Source: Candidatus Parcubacteria bacterium
Lineage (GTDB): Bacteria > Patescibacteriota > Minisyncoccia > Phycocordibacterales > JAKAEA01
NCBI GenBank assembly: GCA_019661945.1
Contig: JAIFWI010000005.1
Location: 1 to 39,865 of the forward strand
Direction: 5' to 3'
DNA: 39,865 nucleotides
Of this stretch, positions 32,577 through 39,251 are shown piece by piece. Within the stretch, counting starts at the first letter, position 1; each line of letters starts with the position of its first letter. The position numbers and the translations under genes are program-made. The notes under the pieces were generated by a model. It was not told the DNA's origin and made no database searches. It worked only from the letters and a program-made list of their open reading frames with translations.

Positions 32577-32660
32577 AACATCCCCCGCCTCCGGCACCCC
32601 CTTCAAAGGGGGATTTTAATTCTCCCTTCGAAGGGAGCACTGCAAAGCAGGAGGGATGTT
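32577..32660. repeat. REP/BIME-like inverted pair, copy A (3' end of prfA)
   Basis: Two half-units of about 41 bp meet tail to tail. One starts acatcccccgcctccggc and contains ccccttcaaagggg. The other, inverted, contains ctcccttcgaagggag and ends ggagggatgt. The outer ends form the perfect inverted repeat TAACATCCC/GGGATGTTA, which includes the prfA stop codon. The related element at 33652-33731 has the same half-unit in the opposite arrangement. Confidence 0.8.
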
Positions 32661-33633
32661 ACTCCCCTTCCTCATCTTTCGCATTCGGATCCACCGGCTG
32701 ACTCATGGCCTCAATGATATTTTCGATTTCGCCGGCCATGATTTTCTCCAAATTGTGCCAGGAACGTTTCAGACGGTGGTCGGTAATGCGGTCCTGCAAA
32801 ATATTATAGGTTCGGATTTTTTCTGAGCGGTCGCCGGTGCCGATTTGATCTTTACGCTCTTTTGAATGTTTTTTAGCTTCCTCTTCTTCCATTTGAGCTT
32901 CAATTTTAGCCCGCAAAATAGCCATGGCCTTTTCTTTATTAGCATTTTGGCTGCGCTCGGCGGTTGAGCGGACCCATAAACCAGTTGGGATGTGGATCAA
33001 GCGCACCGCTGATTCAACCTTGTTCACATTTTGTCCGCCTTTTCCTCCGGCTCGAGATGTTTCAGTTTCAATATCAGTGGGATTAATAATCAGTTTTGAA
33101 AATTTTCGAATTGGCATAATAGCTACCGAAGCGGTTGAAGTGTGAACTCGGCCGGATTTTTCGGTATCAGGAATACGTTGAACTCGATGTACGCCGGTTT
33201 CATAGCGCAGTTTTCGATAGACATCCTTGCCCCGAATTTCAAATGAAGCTTCTTTGTATCCGCCAAGGTCTGATTCTGAGGCATCTACTTTTTTAACACT
33301 CCAGCCCTTCAGGGCCGCATATTTTGAATACATCCCGGCAAGTTCGGCAGCAAAAAGTGAAGCCTCATCTCCGCCAGCACCTGCTCGGACTTCAAGAATT
33401 ACTTCATTCGGAAATTCTTCCTCTTCTTTATCACCTTCAATAATTTCATCCATCTGCTTCATAAGCTCATCTTTCTGAGTCTTAATATTTTCAAGTTCAG
33501 ATTGAGCCAATTCACCCATCGTCGGATCATTTTGAGACATGGCTAAAACACCAGCTTCTTCTTCAAGGAGCTTGGCGTACATATCAGCCAGATATGTTGT
33601 CTTTGGATTCTTTTTGTAGAGTTCTATGTCCAC
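32659..33633 (-). CDS. prfA: Peptide chain release factor 1
   Basis: This factor releases the nascent chain at UAA and UAG. The GGQ motif is in [20 protein letters not shown]. The codon-reading region has [20 protein letters not shown], where PDT corresponds to the RF1 PxT tripeptide rather than the RF2 SPF. The length is 324 aa, with a shortened N-terminal helical domain compared with about 360. The start is GTG (33633), about 6 nt after a perfect -10, so the mRNA would be leaderless. Its stop codon lies in the end of REP-like element A, and element B lies upstream. Confidence 0.94.
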   Translation of the reverse strand: MDIELYKKNPKTTYLADMYAKLLEEEAGVLAMSQNDPTMGELAQSELENIKTQKDELMKQMDEIIEGDKEEEEFPNEVILEVRAGAGGDEASLFAAELAGMYSKYAALKGWSVKKVDASESDLGGYKEASFEIRGKDVYRKLRYETGVHRVQRIPDTEKSGRVHTSTASVAIMPIRKFSKLIINPTDIETETSRAGGKGGQNVNKVESAVRLIHIPTGLWVRSTAERSQNANKEKAMAILRAKIEAQMEEEEAKKHSKERKDQIGTGDRSEKIRTYNILQDRITDHRLKRSWHNLEKIMAGEIENIIEAMSQPVDPNAKDEEGE

Positions 33634-33639
33634 GTTTAT

Positions 33640-33645
33640 ATTATA
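33640..33645 (-). promoter_or_regulatory. -10 box of prfA
   Basis: TATAAT on the minus strand ends 6 nt before the GTG start. No strong -35 is seen. Confidence 0.5.
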
Positions 33646-33651
33646 CTAAGA

Positions 33652-33731
33652 AAATCTCCCCTTGAGGGGAGTGGCGAAGCCGAGGGATGTACATCCCCCG
33701 CCTTGCAGGCACCCCCTTCGAAGGGGGATTT
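33652..33731. repeat. REP/BIME-like inverted pair, copy B (between rpmE and prfA)
   Basis: Two half-units are joined head to head at ggatgt|acatcc (33690/33691). The outer ends are AAATCtCCCCTT and AAGGGGGATTT. Each half contains a small hairpin (tccccttgagggga, and ccccttcgaagggg) and a GGC/GCC mini-stem. It fills the gap between rpmE and prfA. Confidence 0.8.
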
Positions 33732-33733
33732 CG

Positions 33734-33964
33734 TTACTTCTTTGCTTTAACCTTTTTGGGAGCGGCCTTGGCCATTCGGCTCTTGAACTTATCAACCATG
33801 CCGGCAGCGTCGAGGCTCTTTTCAGTGCCTGTGTAGAATGGGTGGCAGTTACTGCAAATTTCAACCGTTAGTTTCTCCTTCGTTGAACCCACGGTAAAAG
33901 TGTTTCCGCAGGCGCAGGTTACTTTAGCTTTTTCAAAATATGTTGGGTGAATCTCCGCTTTCAT
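33734..33964 (-). CDS. rpmE: 50S ribosomal protein bL31
   Basis: This is a zinc-binding large-subunit protein, [23 protein letters not shown], with the four-Cys zinc site (CxC plus [13 protein letters not shown]), so it is the zinc-containing type. The C-terminus is Lys/Ala-rich. The length is 76 aa. It lies upstream of prfA, a common pairing. Confidence 0.95.
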   Translation of the reverse strand: MKAEIHPTYFEKAKVTCACGNTFTVGSTKEKLTVEICSNCHPFYTGTEKSLDAAGMVDKFKSRMAKAAPKKVKAKK

Positions 33965-33972
33965 AGGGCGTT

Positions 33973-33978
33973 ACTATA
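33973..33978 (-). promoter_or_regulatory. Extended -10 box of rpmE
   Basis: TGaTATAGT on the minus strand (TATAGT 33978-33973) ends 8 nt before the rpmE ATG, which predicts a leaderless mRNA. Confidence 0.5.
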
Positions 33979-34010
33979 TCAGAATATGTAAATAGGTGCA
34001 AATCCATATA

Positions 34011-34323
34011 AAACGAAAGCCCCGCTGTCCTCCTAGAGAACAGGATGGTCGGGGCTCTGCTCGGACCTGGTCCGAGGGACGGCTCGCTCGCGGGCCGTCT
34101 GTGTGCGTAAGATGGAAGCGAGCGATCTGCCAAAAGAAACGAGACTTTTTTATGTGACAGTCATCAAACAATCGCTGCTTTTACGATCTCAAGGGGTAGT
34201 GGCACACGCACATCCCCTGAAATTGCCGGCTATCTCCTTGGCGAATAAGATACAGATACTTCAGAGATAGGTGCCAAGGCCTTACGGCTCTACGGGGTTG
34301 GGCGACCACTGCCCTTAGCTCTG
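34011..34323 (-). ncRNA. Structured non-coding RNA of about 310 nt, family not identified
   Basis: This is the longest gene-free stretch (33965-34361). It is GC-rich and bounded by a near-perfect promoter and a terminator on the minus strand. Two possible pseudoknots are visible. In the first, 34230-34236 pairs with 34264-34270 and 34237-34242 with 34273-34278, in crossed order. In the second, the loop of hairpin 34078-34099 (CGCTCGC) is complementary to GCGAGCG at 34118-34124. A long-range helix can join 34191-34202 with 34306-34316. A GCC-GTAA-GGC tetraloop hairpin and a 7-bp hairpin (34060-34076) are also present. RNase P (GAAAGUCC, ACAGAA), tmRNA (tRNA-like ends, GGTTCGA) and SRP landmarks are absent. 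The ORFs in the track here lack starts or signals and run through the terminator. Confidence 0.7.
34018..34056 (-). terminator. Terminator of the 34 kb ncRNA
   Basis: The minus strand has AGCCCCG...CGGGGCT with an inner stem near ctgttct/ggaggacag, followed by TTTCGTTTT. Confidence 0.8.
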
Positions 34324-34329
34324 TTCGGC

Positions 34330-34357
34330 ATTATAGCAAAATGTTTATTTTTGTCAA
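34330..34357 (-). promoter_or_regulatory. Near-consensus promoter of the 34 kb ncRNA
   Basis: TTGACA (34357-34352), 16 nt, extended -10 TGcTATAAT (TATAAT 34335-34330) on the minus strand. Both boxes are perfect sigma70 hexamers. It starts 4 bases past the stop codon of the lytic transglycosylase gene. Confidence 0.85.
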
Positions 34358-34361
34358 GTAT

Positions 34362-35729
34362 TTAAATACCCGCCAGTGGATCGATCATATTGACCTGAAT
34401 ATCGTTGGCTTTGGTCATGACTTGGTCGCCATAGAATTTGTTAGCTGGAGCTTTGCTGTCGCATGCCCGGCCGGAGTAGTATCGGCAGGCAGCATTACGC
34501 TCGCTGGCATAATCCCCGCCTCCTGCTCCTAAATCAGACAAATAGATGGCCGAAGCCATAAATGCGTGTTCTGGCTCCCAAGGATCTGGTGCACCCACAC
34601 CCAATGCCTTGGCAATTCGAGCCTTGAAGAGCATCCAGGTTGAAGGAATAAACTGTGAGGGTCCCATTGCTCCGCCGTAACCAGTACTAAACGGACATGA
34701 TACCCGAGTGGTATACGGATCTCGGCCGAGTTCTGAAGTAATTTGCAGGAATGGTTGAACATCGCGACTTGGCTTCATGACCCCATCTTCAAACGCGCCT
34801 GTCGATATTCTTTTACCATCCCCTGTAGCTGGATCGGTCAGATAACACGAACCAACGTTTTTTCCGAGGTTACTTTCTTGGGTCAAAATTCCAAGGAGAA
34901 ATGCTGGTCTGACGCCTGTAGCCTGTGAGGCCTTAGTAGCAAACTCCAAAGCCTTGCCGAATGGAATAGCTGCTGTATCGCGTAGGGCAAAGAGCGCGGC
35001 TCGAATTTGAGCAGCTTTTTGTTCTTTGCTTTTAATCTGAGTCTGATAATTTTGCTGTTCTTTTTTACTTAAACTCAAAAGATAGGCTTTCTCTTTTTCA
35101 TTTTTCTCAATTTTTGCTTTCTCGACTTCAATTGAAATTTTTTGGTTGATTTCTTCGAGACGTTTTTTATCCAGACTCTGTCGAGCAACCTCGGTTTCTG
35201 ATTTTGATTGTTTAATATAACCCAAGTTTACTTGGACACCTTCTTTTATCGTATCGAATGCATCAACATCTGAGAAAAATTCTGAAATGTCGCTGTTACT
35301 CAGCATCACATCCACCAAGGTATATGTATCCATTTCATTCGTTTTCCGAATAAGCTGAGCCAATGACTCGCGGTTCTCATCAATCCGGTCAGCCAGGATT
35401 GTTATTTCCTTTGTTTTTGAATTAATATCTTTGCCAAGACCTTCAATAGCTAGATTTTTCTTGCGGATATTGAGCTTGGCTTCATTTATTTGAGCGGTCA
35501 AAATTGCAATATCGCGGGCAATAGATTGGCCCTTTTGCATTTCCACTTCTAAAATCTTCTGCTGTTCGGCAATTTCGCGAGTTACTTCATCAAGCTCGGC
35601 CCGGAGGCGGGCTTCTTTTTCCTCAACGGTCTCGCTTGAGGCGGTCCGCGGCGCAATCTGAAGGGAAACGAAGGTCAGAGACAGTATCATCATCCCAACC
35701 AAGCCAAAACGTACGTAATAACTTCGCAT
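34362..35729 (-). CDS. Secreted coiled-coil protein with lytic transglycosylase domain
   Basis: This 455-aa exported protein has a signal peptide (about 1-33, FGLVGMMILSLTFVSLQ). A PcsB/EnvC/CwlO-like coiled coil runs from about 35 to 235 with a break at DTYTLVDVMLSNSDISEFF. A C-terminal SLT/MltB-like domain follows from about 262 to the end. The presumed catalytic Glu is in FLLGILTQESNLG, followed by TGYGGAMGPSQFIPSTW and the YLSDLGAGGGDY region. It probably cleaves peptidoglycan glycan strands during division, with the coiled coil controlling access. This pairing of coiled coil with a transglycosylase, rather than a CHAP, NlpC or LytM domain, is uncommon. It follows rplY by 17 nt but has its own -10. 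Confidence 0.85.
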   Translation of the reverse strand: MRSYYVRFGLVGMMILSLTFVSLQIAPRTASSETVEEKEARLRAELDEVTREIAEQQKILEVEMQKGQSIARDIAILTAQINEAKLNIRKKNLAIEGLGKDINSKTKEITILADRIDENRESLAQLIRKTNEMDTYTLVDVMLSNSDISEFFSDVDAFDTIKEGVQVNLGYIKQSKSETEVARQSLDKKRLEEINQKISIEVEKAKIEKNEKEKAYLLSLSKKEQQNYQTQIKSKEQKAAQIRAALFALRDTAAIPFGKALEFATKASQATGVRPAFLLGILTQESNLGKNVGSCYLTDPATGDGKRISTGAFEDGVMKPSRDVQPFLQITSELGRDPYTTRVSCPFSTGYGGAMGPSQFIPSTWMLFKARIAKALGVGAPDPWEPEHAFMASAIYLSDLGAGGGDYASERNAACRYYSGRACDSKAPANKFYGDQVMTKANDIQVNMIDPLAGI

Positions 35730-35737
35730 ACCCTCCT

Positions 35738-35743
35738 ATTATA
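35738..35743 (-). promoter_or_regulatory. Extended -10 box of the lytic transglycosylase gene
   Basis: TGtTATAAT on the minus strand (TATAAT 35743-35738) lies 8 nt before the ATG, just after rplY. An AGGAGG stretch is only 2 nt from the ATG, too close to serve as a normal Shine-Dalgarno. Confidence 0.5.
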
Positions 35744-35746
35744 ACA

Positions 35747-36421
35747 TTATTCTTTAGCTTGTTTAGCTTCGGGTGCTGCAGGTGCGGCTCCTTCCTCACC
35801 GACAACTTCTTCCTTACCCTTTGCGCCGACAACTTCAATGTCAGCAATAGATGCCTCTGGAGCTTCTTCTGGCTCTTCTTGAGGCACGAAGATAGATGCT
35901 ACAACTTCATCTGGTTCAGAAATGAGTGTCACGCCGTCTGGCAGTTTAATATCTTTAGCCAAGACTTGGCTATCAAGTGCAGCCAATAATGAAATATCTA
36001 CTTTAAGATCATGTGGCAAATCCTTTGGCAAGGCTTCAATTTCAAGTTCGTGCAAAACCTTTACAAGAGTACCACCGAGTTCTTTAATAGCAGCCGAGGT
36101 GCCGATAAATTCAAGAGGAGTTTTAACCTGAATTTTCTTGCCTTTTTCAATGACGTAAAAATCAGCATGGCGAGGAATGCCTGATACCGGGTGCTCATCG
36201 ACAGCGTAAATAAGGGCCTCATGCTCTTCAGAGCCATCTTTGAGGCTAATAACCGATGATTCACCGACTTCTTTCCAAACCTTCTTAAAATCGATAGCTT
36301 TGATCGAAATTGGGGTGGTTTCTTCCTTTGGACCGTAAAAAACAGCAGGAACAAAGCCTTCTCGGCGAAGTTTTGGTAATTTATCAGCCTCTTGGCGCTT
36401 TTTAAACTCCAGGGTTAACAT
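35747..36421 (-). CDS. rplY: 50S ribosomal protein bL25 (CTC form)
   Basis: This is the 5S rRNA-binding protein of the general-stress (TL5/CTC) form. The L25 domain is at about 1-90 (LRREGFVPAVFYGPKEETTPISI, then HPVSGIPRHADFYVI). The C-terminal beta domain (about 95-180) has LHELEIEALPKDLPHDLKVDIS and LPDGVTLISEPDEVVASI. A Glu/Ala/Pro-rich tail of about 40 residues ends the protein, similar in composition to the S16 tail in this window. Confidence 0.95.
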   Translation of the reverse strand: MLTLEFKKRQEADKLPKLRREGFVPAVFYGPKEETTPISIKAIDFKKVWKEVGESSVISLKDGSEEHEALIYAVDEHPVSGIPRHADFYVIEKGKKIQVKTPLEFIGTSAAIKELGGTLVKVLHELEIEALPKDLPHDLKVDISLLAALDSQVLAKDIKLPDGVTLISEPDEVVASIFVPQEEPEEAPEASIADIEVVGAKGKEEVVGEEGAAPAAPEAKQAKE

Positions 36422-36429
36422 AGGTTGCT

Positions 36430-36457
36430 ATTATACTGATCCAGCCCAAAAATGCAA
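36430..36457 (-). promoter_or_regulatory. Predicted promoter of rplY
   Basis: TTGCAT (36457-36452), 16 nt, TATAAT (36435-36430) on the minus strand, 8 nt before the rplY ATG. Confidence 0.65.
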
Positions 36458-36460
36458 CCC

Positions 36461-37528
36461 TTATGAACCTATTTTAAATGTCGAAAGGACTTGTTTAAAG
36501 ACAGACATAACTTTTTCAGAATCGAAGGCTTTTACTGGAGGATCGTAGTTTTGGATATTACCTGAGTGGGTGTCGAGACTTATGACATAACAAGTAGTGG
36601 CATTGCTGGCCGTATAAATAACACTCTCATAAAGTTGCCCAGCAGCCGCACCGCCATTTGAACCGCCAGTAAAGGTCACACCATTGGCAGTTATCGATGG
36701 CAATATTTTTAGAGGAGTTTCGCTCCTTCTTCTGACACTATCAATCCGACAGTTTTTTGTATCATTAGCCTTATTTGTCTCAACAGTAATTTTTGCCTCA
36801 ACTAAATTAGTACCTTTTGTATATGACTCAGGATAGGTAAAAATTACCTGCGGCCCAGATTTTTCTGTACCGGCATCATTGAGATCAATACCATTATTGG
36901 ATGTCACCTTAAAATCACTCGGATACTTAACCTCAAACCCCGCCGGCGCTGGTTTGGTATATGTTTTCAAATCAGCAATACCAGTTTGAATATCTATTGA
37001 AGTAAATTTAAATGAAGAAAGGATTTTTTCTACAATTACTATTGGCAACTCTGTAAATTGTTTATCTGCTGTTGCCTCTGGAGAATCACTGGTCACTACA
37101 ACATATAATCCAACTTTCTGAGGTAAGGATATAAGATAAACCTTTCCGGTGGTGCCAGCATCACCACAAGCATATTCTCTTGCCTTCATATTATTTCCAA
37201 ATGAAACATTATCGGCTTTAAGCTCACAGCTAATATTGTTATCACTGATATTTTTTATAATTTCATAATTTTTAAAAACAGAAACATAGATCTTTGTTAA
37301 ACTTGGATTTGGGCTGATAATTTCTTTCCCTATTACCTTGCCAACCTCATCTGAATTATAGTCTTCCAAAGTAAACTTATTGGGATATTTAAATTCAAAC
37401 CCATATTCGGCATTTGTGTATGTTTTCCAATTCAAATAGTTTGAATAGTAGTACACTCCACATCCAATAACCAAAATTGCAAGTATGATTAGTATTATTG
37501 CTGCTGAACCTTTTTTATTATTTAACAT
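36461..37528 (-). CDS. Pilin-leader surface protein with two PsbP-like domains
   Basis: This 355-aa protein has a short leader (MLNNKKG|SAAIILIILAILVIG) that matches the pattern of class III (prepilin) signals up to the Gly, though without Glu at +5. A hydrophobic helix and two similar extracytoplasmic domains follow. Each begins with the PsbP-like pattern YTNAEYGFEFKYPNKFTL (about 36) or APAGFEVKYPSDFKV (about 195). The exact function is unknown. It is the third of three tandem genes with the same leader type and the gap to the gene upstream is 3 nt. The leader lacks the IRQAQ insertion of its two neighbours. Confidence 0.72.
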   Translation of the reverse strand: MLNNKKGSAAIILIILAILVIGCGVYYYSNYLNWKTYTNAEYGFEFKYPNKFTLEDYNSDEVGKVIGKEIISPNPSLTKIYVSVFKNYEIIKNISDNNISCELKADNVSFGNNMKAREYACGDAGTTGKVYLISLPQKVGLYVVVTSDSPEATADKQFTELPIVIVEKILSSFKFTSIDIQTGIADLKTYTKPAPAGFEVKYPSDFKVTSNNGIDLNDAGTEKSGPQVIFTYPESYTKGTNLVEAKITVETNKANDTKNCRIDSVRRRSETPLKILPSITANGVTFTGGSNGGAAAGQLYESVIYTASNATTCYVISLDTHSGNIQNYDPPVKAFDSEKVMSVFKQVLSTFKIGS

Positions 37529-37531
37529 ATT

Positions 37532-38605
37532 TTAATACTGCTCATTAACGATCTGATAATCTACCTTTTTGGAACTGTAGGTAATGCTACTCAAATCAAA
37601 TTTTACTCTTGGACAAGGAGGTATAGAATCAGGTACTGCATCAGCTATCTTTATCTCTTTATGTTTACTGAAGTCTCTAAGATCTTGCAGATAAAGTGAA
37701 CAAATATCTCCTTCTTTTGCGGGAACAGTTGAGAAATGACTATATACATAAAATATATTCGGATCACTAGGTAATATACCAACTTGGTCTATGAGACCCA
37801 ATCCATTTGCTCCTTGCCAATAAAGCTCTGCTTCGAGGCGATGTAACAATTTACCCTGACTATCCCAAATACAAATCTGCGTTTTGTCATTTGGATTAAT
37901 TCCCTCAGAATGGTCAGTTATAGTAATCAGTTTGTTACCGCTCCAAAATCCACCACCCAATGCACAACTCATATTTGGTAGTTTTACTTTGGCATTCGTT
38001 TCTACATTTACAATCCTTCTCATCCTTTCCCAAGCACCATTTGCATTTTTAACATTACTTATAATATACATATACTTTTTATCCTCAGATACTGATGCCT
38101 GTGCAAGCCAATTGTTGATATGAGTATAGAGACCTTGTCGCACACCATCTTTAGTAATCTCCGCCACAGAACTAAAGGTTGAGGCACAACCAAAGACATA
38201 ATTTGTAATTTTGTAAGGAGGATTCAGTAAGATCTTATTATCACCATCCTTGTTAAAACCATCAACGGTTATTGAGAAGAAATCCCGCTCGCCGTCTATC
38301 TGTTGAAACTGATTTCCAAATTCATCTCGCACATTCTTATATTTTGTTATCTTTGGGTCAAAAATTTCTGGCTGACAATCATACTGGATAGACCCCTTAA
38401 TCATAGCTAGGCTATTTGCTGGAATTTCCGTGCTTAAAATTTTTATGGGTGAATTATCACTATCTGTATTTTCAGAAACAGAAGAGTGATTTGTTGAGTA
38501 ATAGTAAGCGCCAACTCCAATAGCCAGTACCACAATTATTATTAGGATTAATATTGCAGAGCCTTTCTTGCCCTGAGCTTGTCGAATGGGTTGGTGAGTT
38601 CTCAT
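37532..38605 (-). CDS. Pilin-leader surface protein, unknown beta-rich domain
   Basis: The leader MRTHQPIRQAQGKKG|SAILILIIIVVLAIGVGAYYY is followed by a large extracytoplasmic domain of about 320 residues. It contains repeated strand-rich segments (KYMYIISNVKNANGAWERM, GGGFWSGNKLITITDH, ICIWDSQGKLLHRLEAELYW) that may form a beta-propeller-like fold. This is not certain. I placed the start at ATG 38605, 1 nt after the preceding stop codon, because the longer ORF start overlaps the upstream gene. The first part of the leader is encoded by the CTGAGCTTGTCGAA repeat. Confidence 0.68.
   Translation of the reverse strand: MRTHQPIRQAQGKKGSAILILIIIVVLAIGVGAYYYSTNHSSVSENTDSDNSPIKILSTEIPANSLAMIKGSIQYDCQPEIFDPKITKYKNVRDEFGNQFQQIDGERDFFSITVDGFNKDGDNKILLNPPYKITNYVFGCASTFSSVAEITKDGVRQGLYTHINNWLAQASVSEDKKYMYIISNVKNANGAWERMRRIVNVETNAKVKLPNMSCALGGGFWSGNKLITITDHSEGINPNDKTQICIWDSQGKLLHRLEAELYWQGANGLGLIDQVGILPSDPNIFYVYSHFSTVPAKEGDICSLYLQDLRDFSKHKEIKIADAVPDSIPPCPRVKFDLSSITYSSKKVDYQIVNEQY
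38571..38590. repeat. CTGAGCTTGTCGAA repeat inside a leader peptide, copy 1
   Basis: The sequence ccctgagcttgtcgaatggg forms an imperfect palindrome whose ends CCC and GGG pair. In the minus frame it encodes the PIRQAQG part of the leader of the 37532-38605 protein. Confidence 0.75.
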
Positions 38606-38606
38606 A

Positions 38607-39245
38607 TTATTTAATGAACCTAAATGTCGACAATACTCCTTCAAGGGTTTGAGGATTGATATTGCTGTCTAAAATGATAGCGTCGTATGGCTCGTAATAA
38701 TAATCACCATGAGCAACATATGCTTGATGGGTGCAGGCCCCGCTTGAAAAACATACCTTACCCAGATAAGCTTTCTTGCCGCCAATAGTAGTCTCTTCTA
38801 ATCCAGTGGGATAATTTTCGAGCACATCAGGCGATGTTATTCTATGTTCTAAATATTCTGCTCCACTGCTGTTATAACTTTTCAGAGTATTAGTTATACG
38901 AACACCAAAAACAGGCGCATGGTTCCCTGTATCAATTTGAAATATAATATAAGCATTTGGTGTTGTATTTGGTCCACTCTCAGTCAGTTTGAAAACTAAA
39001 TTGGACGGATATTTAAAAGTAATATTATACTTTTCATTTCTATATTCCACCCAATTCTTAGTTAAAGTAGCAATATCAGTGGGAAAGATTTCAGCCTTTT
39101 TTTCTCTAAGTTTGATACCAAACAGGTTAAAACCAGCCAATAGCATTGCCCCAGCGACCACCACAATTAAAACAATTATTACAATTAACGTACTAACAAA
39201 ACCTTTCTTGTGCTGAGCTTGTCGAATGCGTTGATGATTTTTCAT
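38607..39245 (-). CDS. Pilin-leader surface protein with one PsbP-like domain
   Basis: This 212-aa protein has the leader MKNHQRIRQAQHKKG|FVSTLIVIIVLIVVVAGAMLL and one extracytoplasmic domain starting WVEYRNEKYNITFKYPSNLVF, the same pattern as in the 36461-37528 protein. Two cysteines (VCFSSGACTH) may form a disulfide. It is the first of three tandem genes after fba, with a 6-nt gap to it, so they may be co-transcribed with the aldolase. Confidence 0.72.
   Translation of the reverse strand: MKNHQRIRQAQHKKGFVSTLIVIIVLIVVVAGAMLLAGFNLFGIKLREKKAEIFPTDIATLTKNWVEYRNEKYNITFKYPSNLVFKLTESGPNTTPNAYIIFQIDTGNHAPVFGVRITNTLKSYNSSGAEYLEHRITSPDVLENYPTGLEETTIGGKKAYLGKVCFSSGACTHQAYVAHGDYYYEPYDAIILDSNINPQTLEGVLSTFRFIK
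39211..39230. repeat. CTGAGCTTGTCGAA repeat inside a leader peptide, copy 2
   Basis: The sequence tgctgagcttgtcgaatgcg encodes the RIRQAQH part of the leader of the 38607-39245 protein. The match to copy 1 extends on both sides across the whole leader. Confidence 0.75.
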
Positions 39246-39251
39246 ATAAAA

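Noticed and set aside
32659-33633. Calling the release factor RF2 (prfB)
   Set aside because: The reading motif is PDT (PxT type, RF1) not SPF. There is no programmed frameshift site near the start.
33933-34171. 65- and 66-aa minus-strand ORFs over the 34 kb ncRNA
   Set aside because: They read through the ncRNA terminator. The 66-aa ORF begins with TTG, and neither shows a Shine-Dalgarno or known motif. The promoter, terminator and pairings fit a structured RNA better.
34011-34323. Assigning the ncRNA as rnpB (RNase P RNA) or ssrA (tmRNA)
   Set aside because: GAAAGUCC, ACAGAA and GGUAAGAGC (RNase P) are missing. So are the tRNA-like ends and GGTTCGA of tmRNA. A divergent member cannot be excluded without covariance-model search.
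38605-38644. Longer start of the 37532 gene at 38644
   Set aside because: It would overlap the preceding pilin-leader gene and put 13 extra residues before the leader. ATG 38605, 1 nt after the preceding stop, gives a normal leader.
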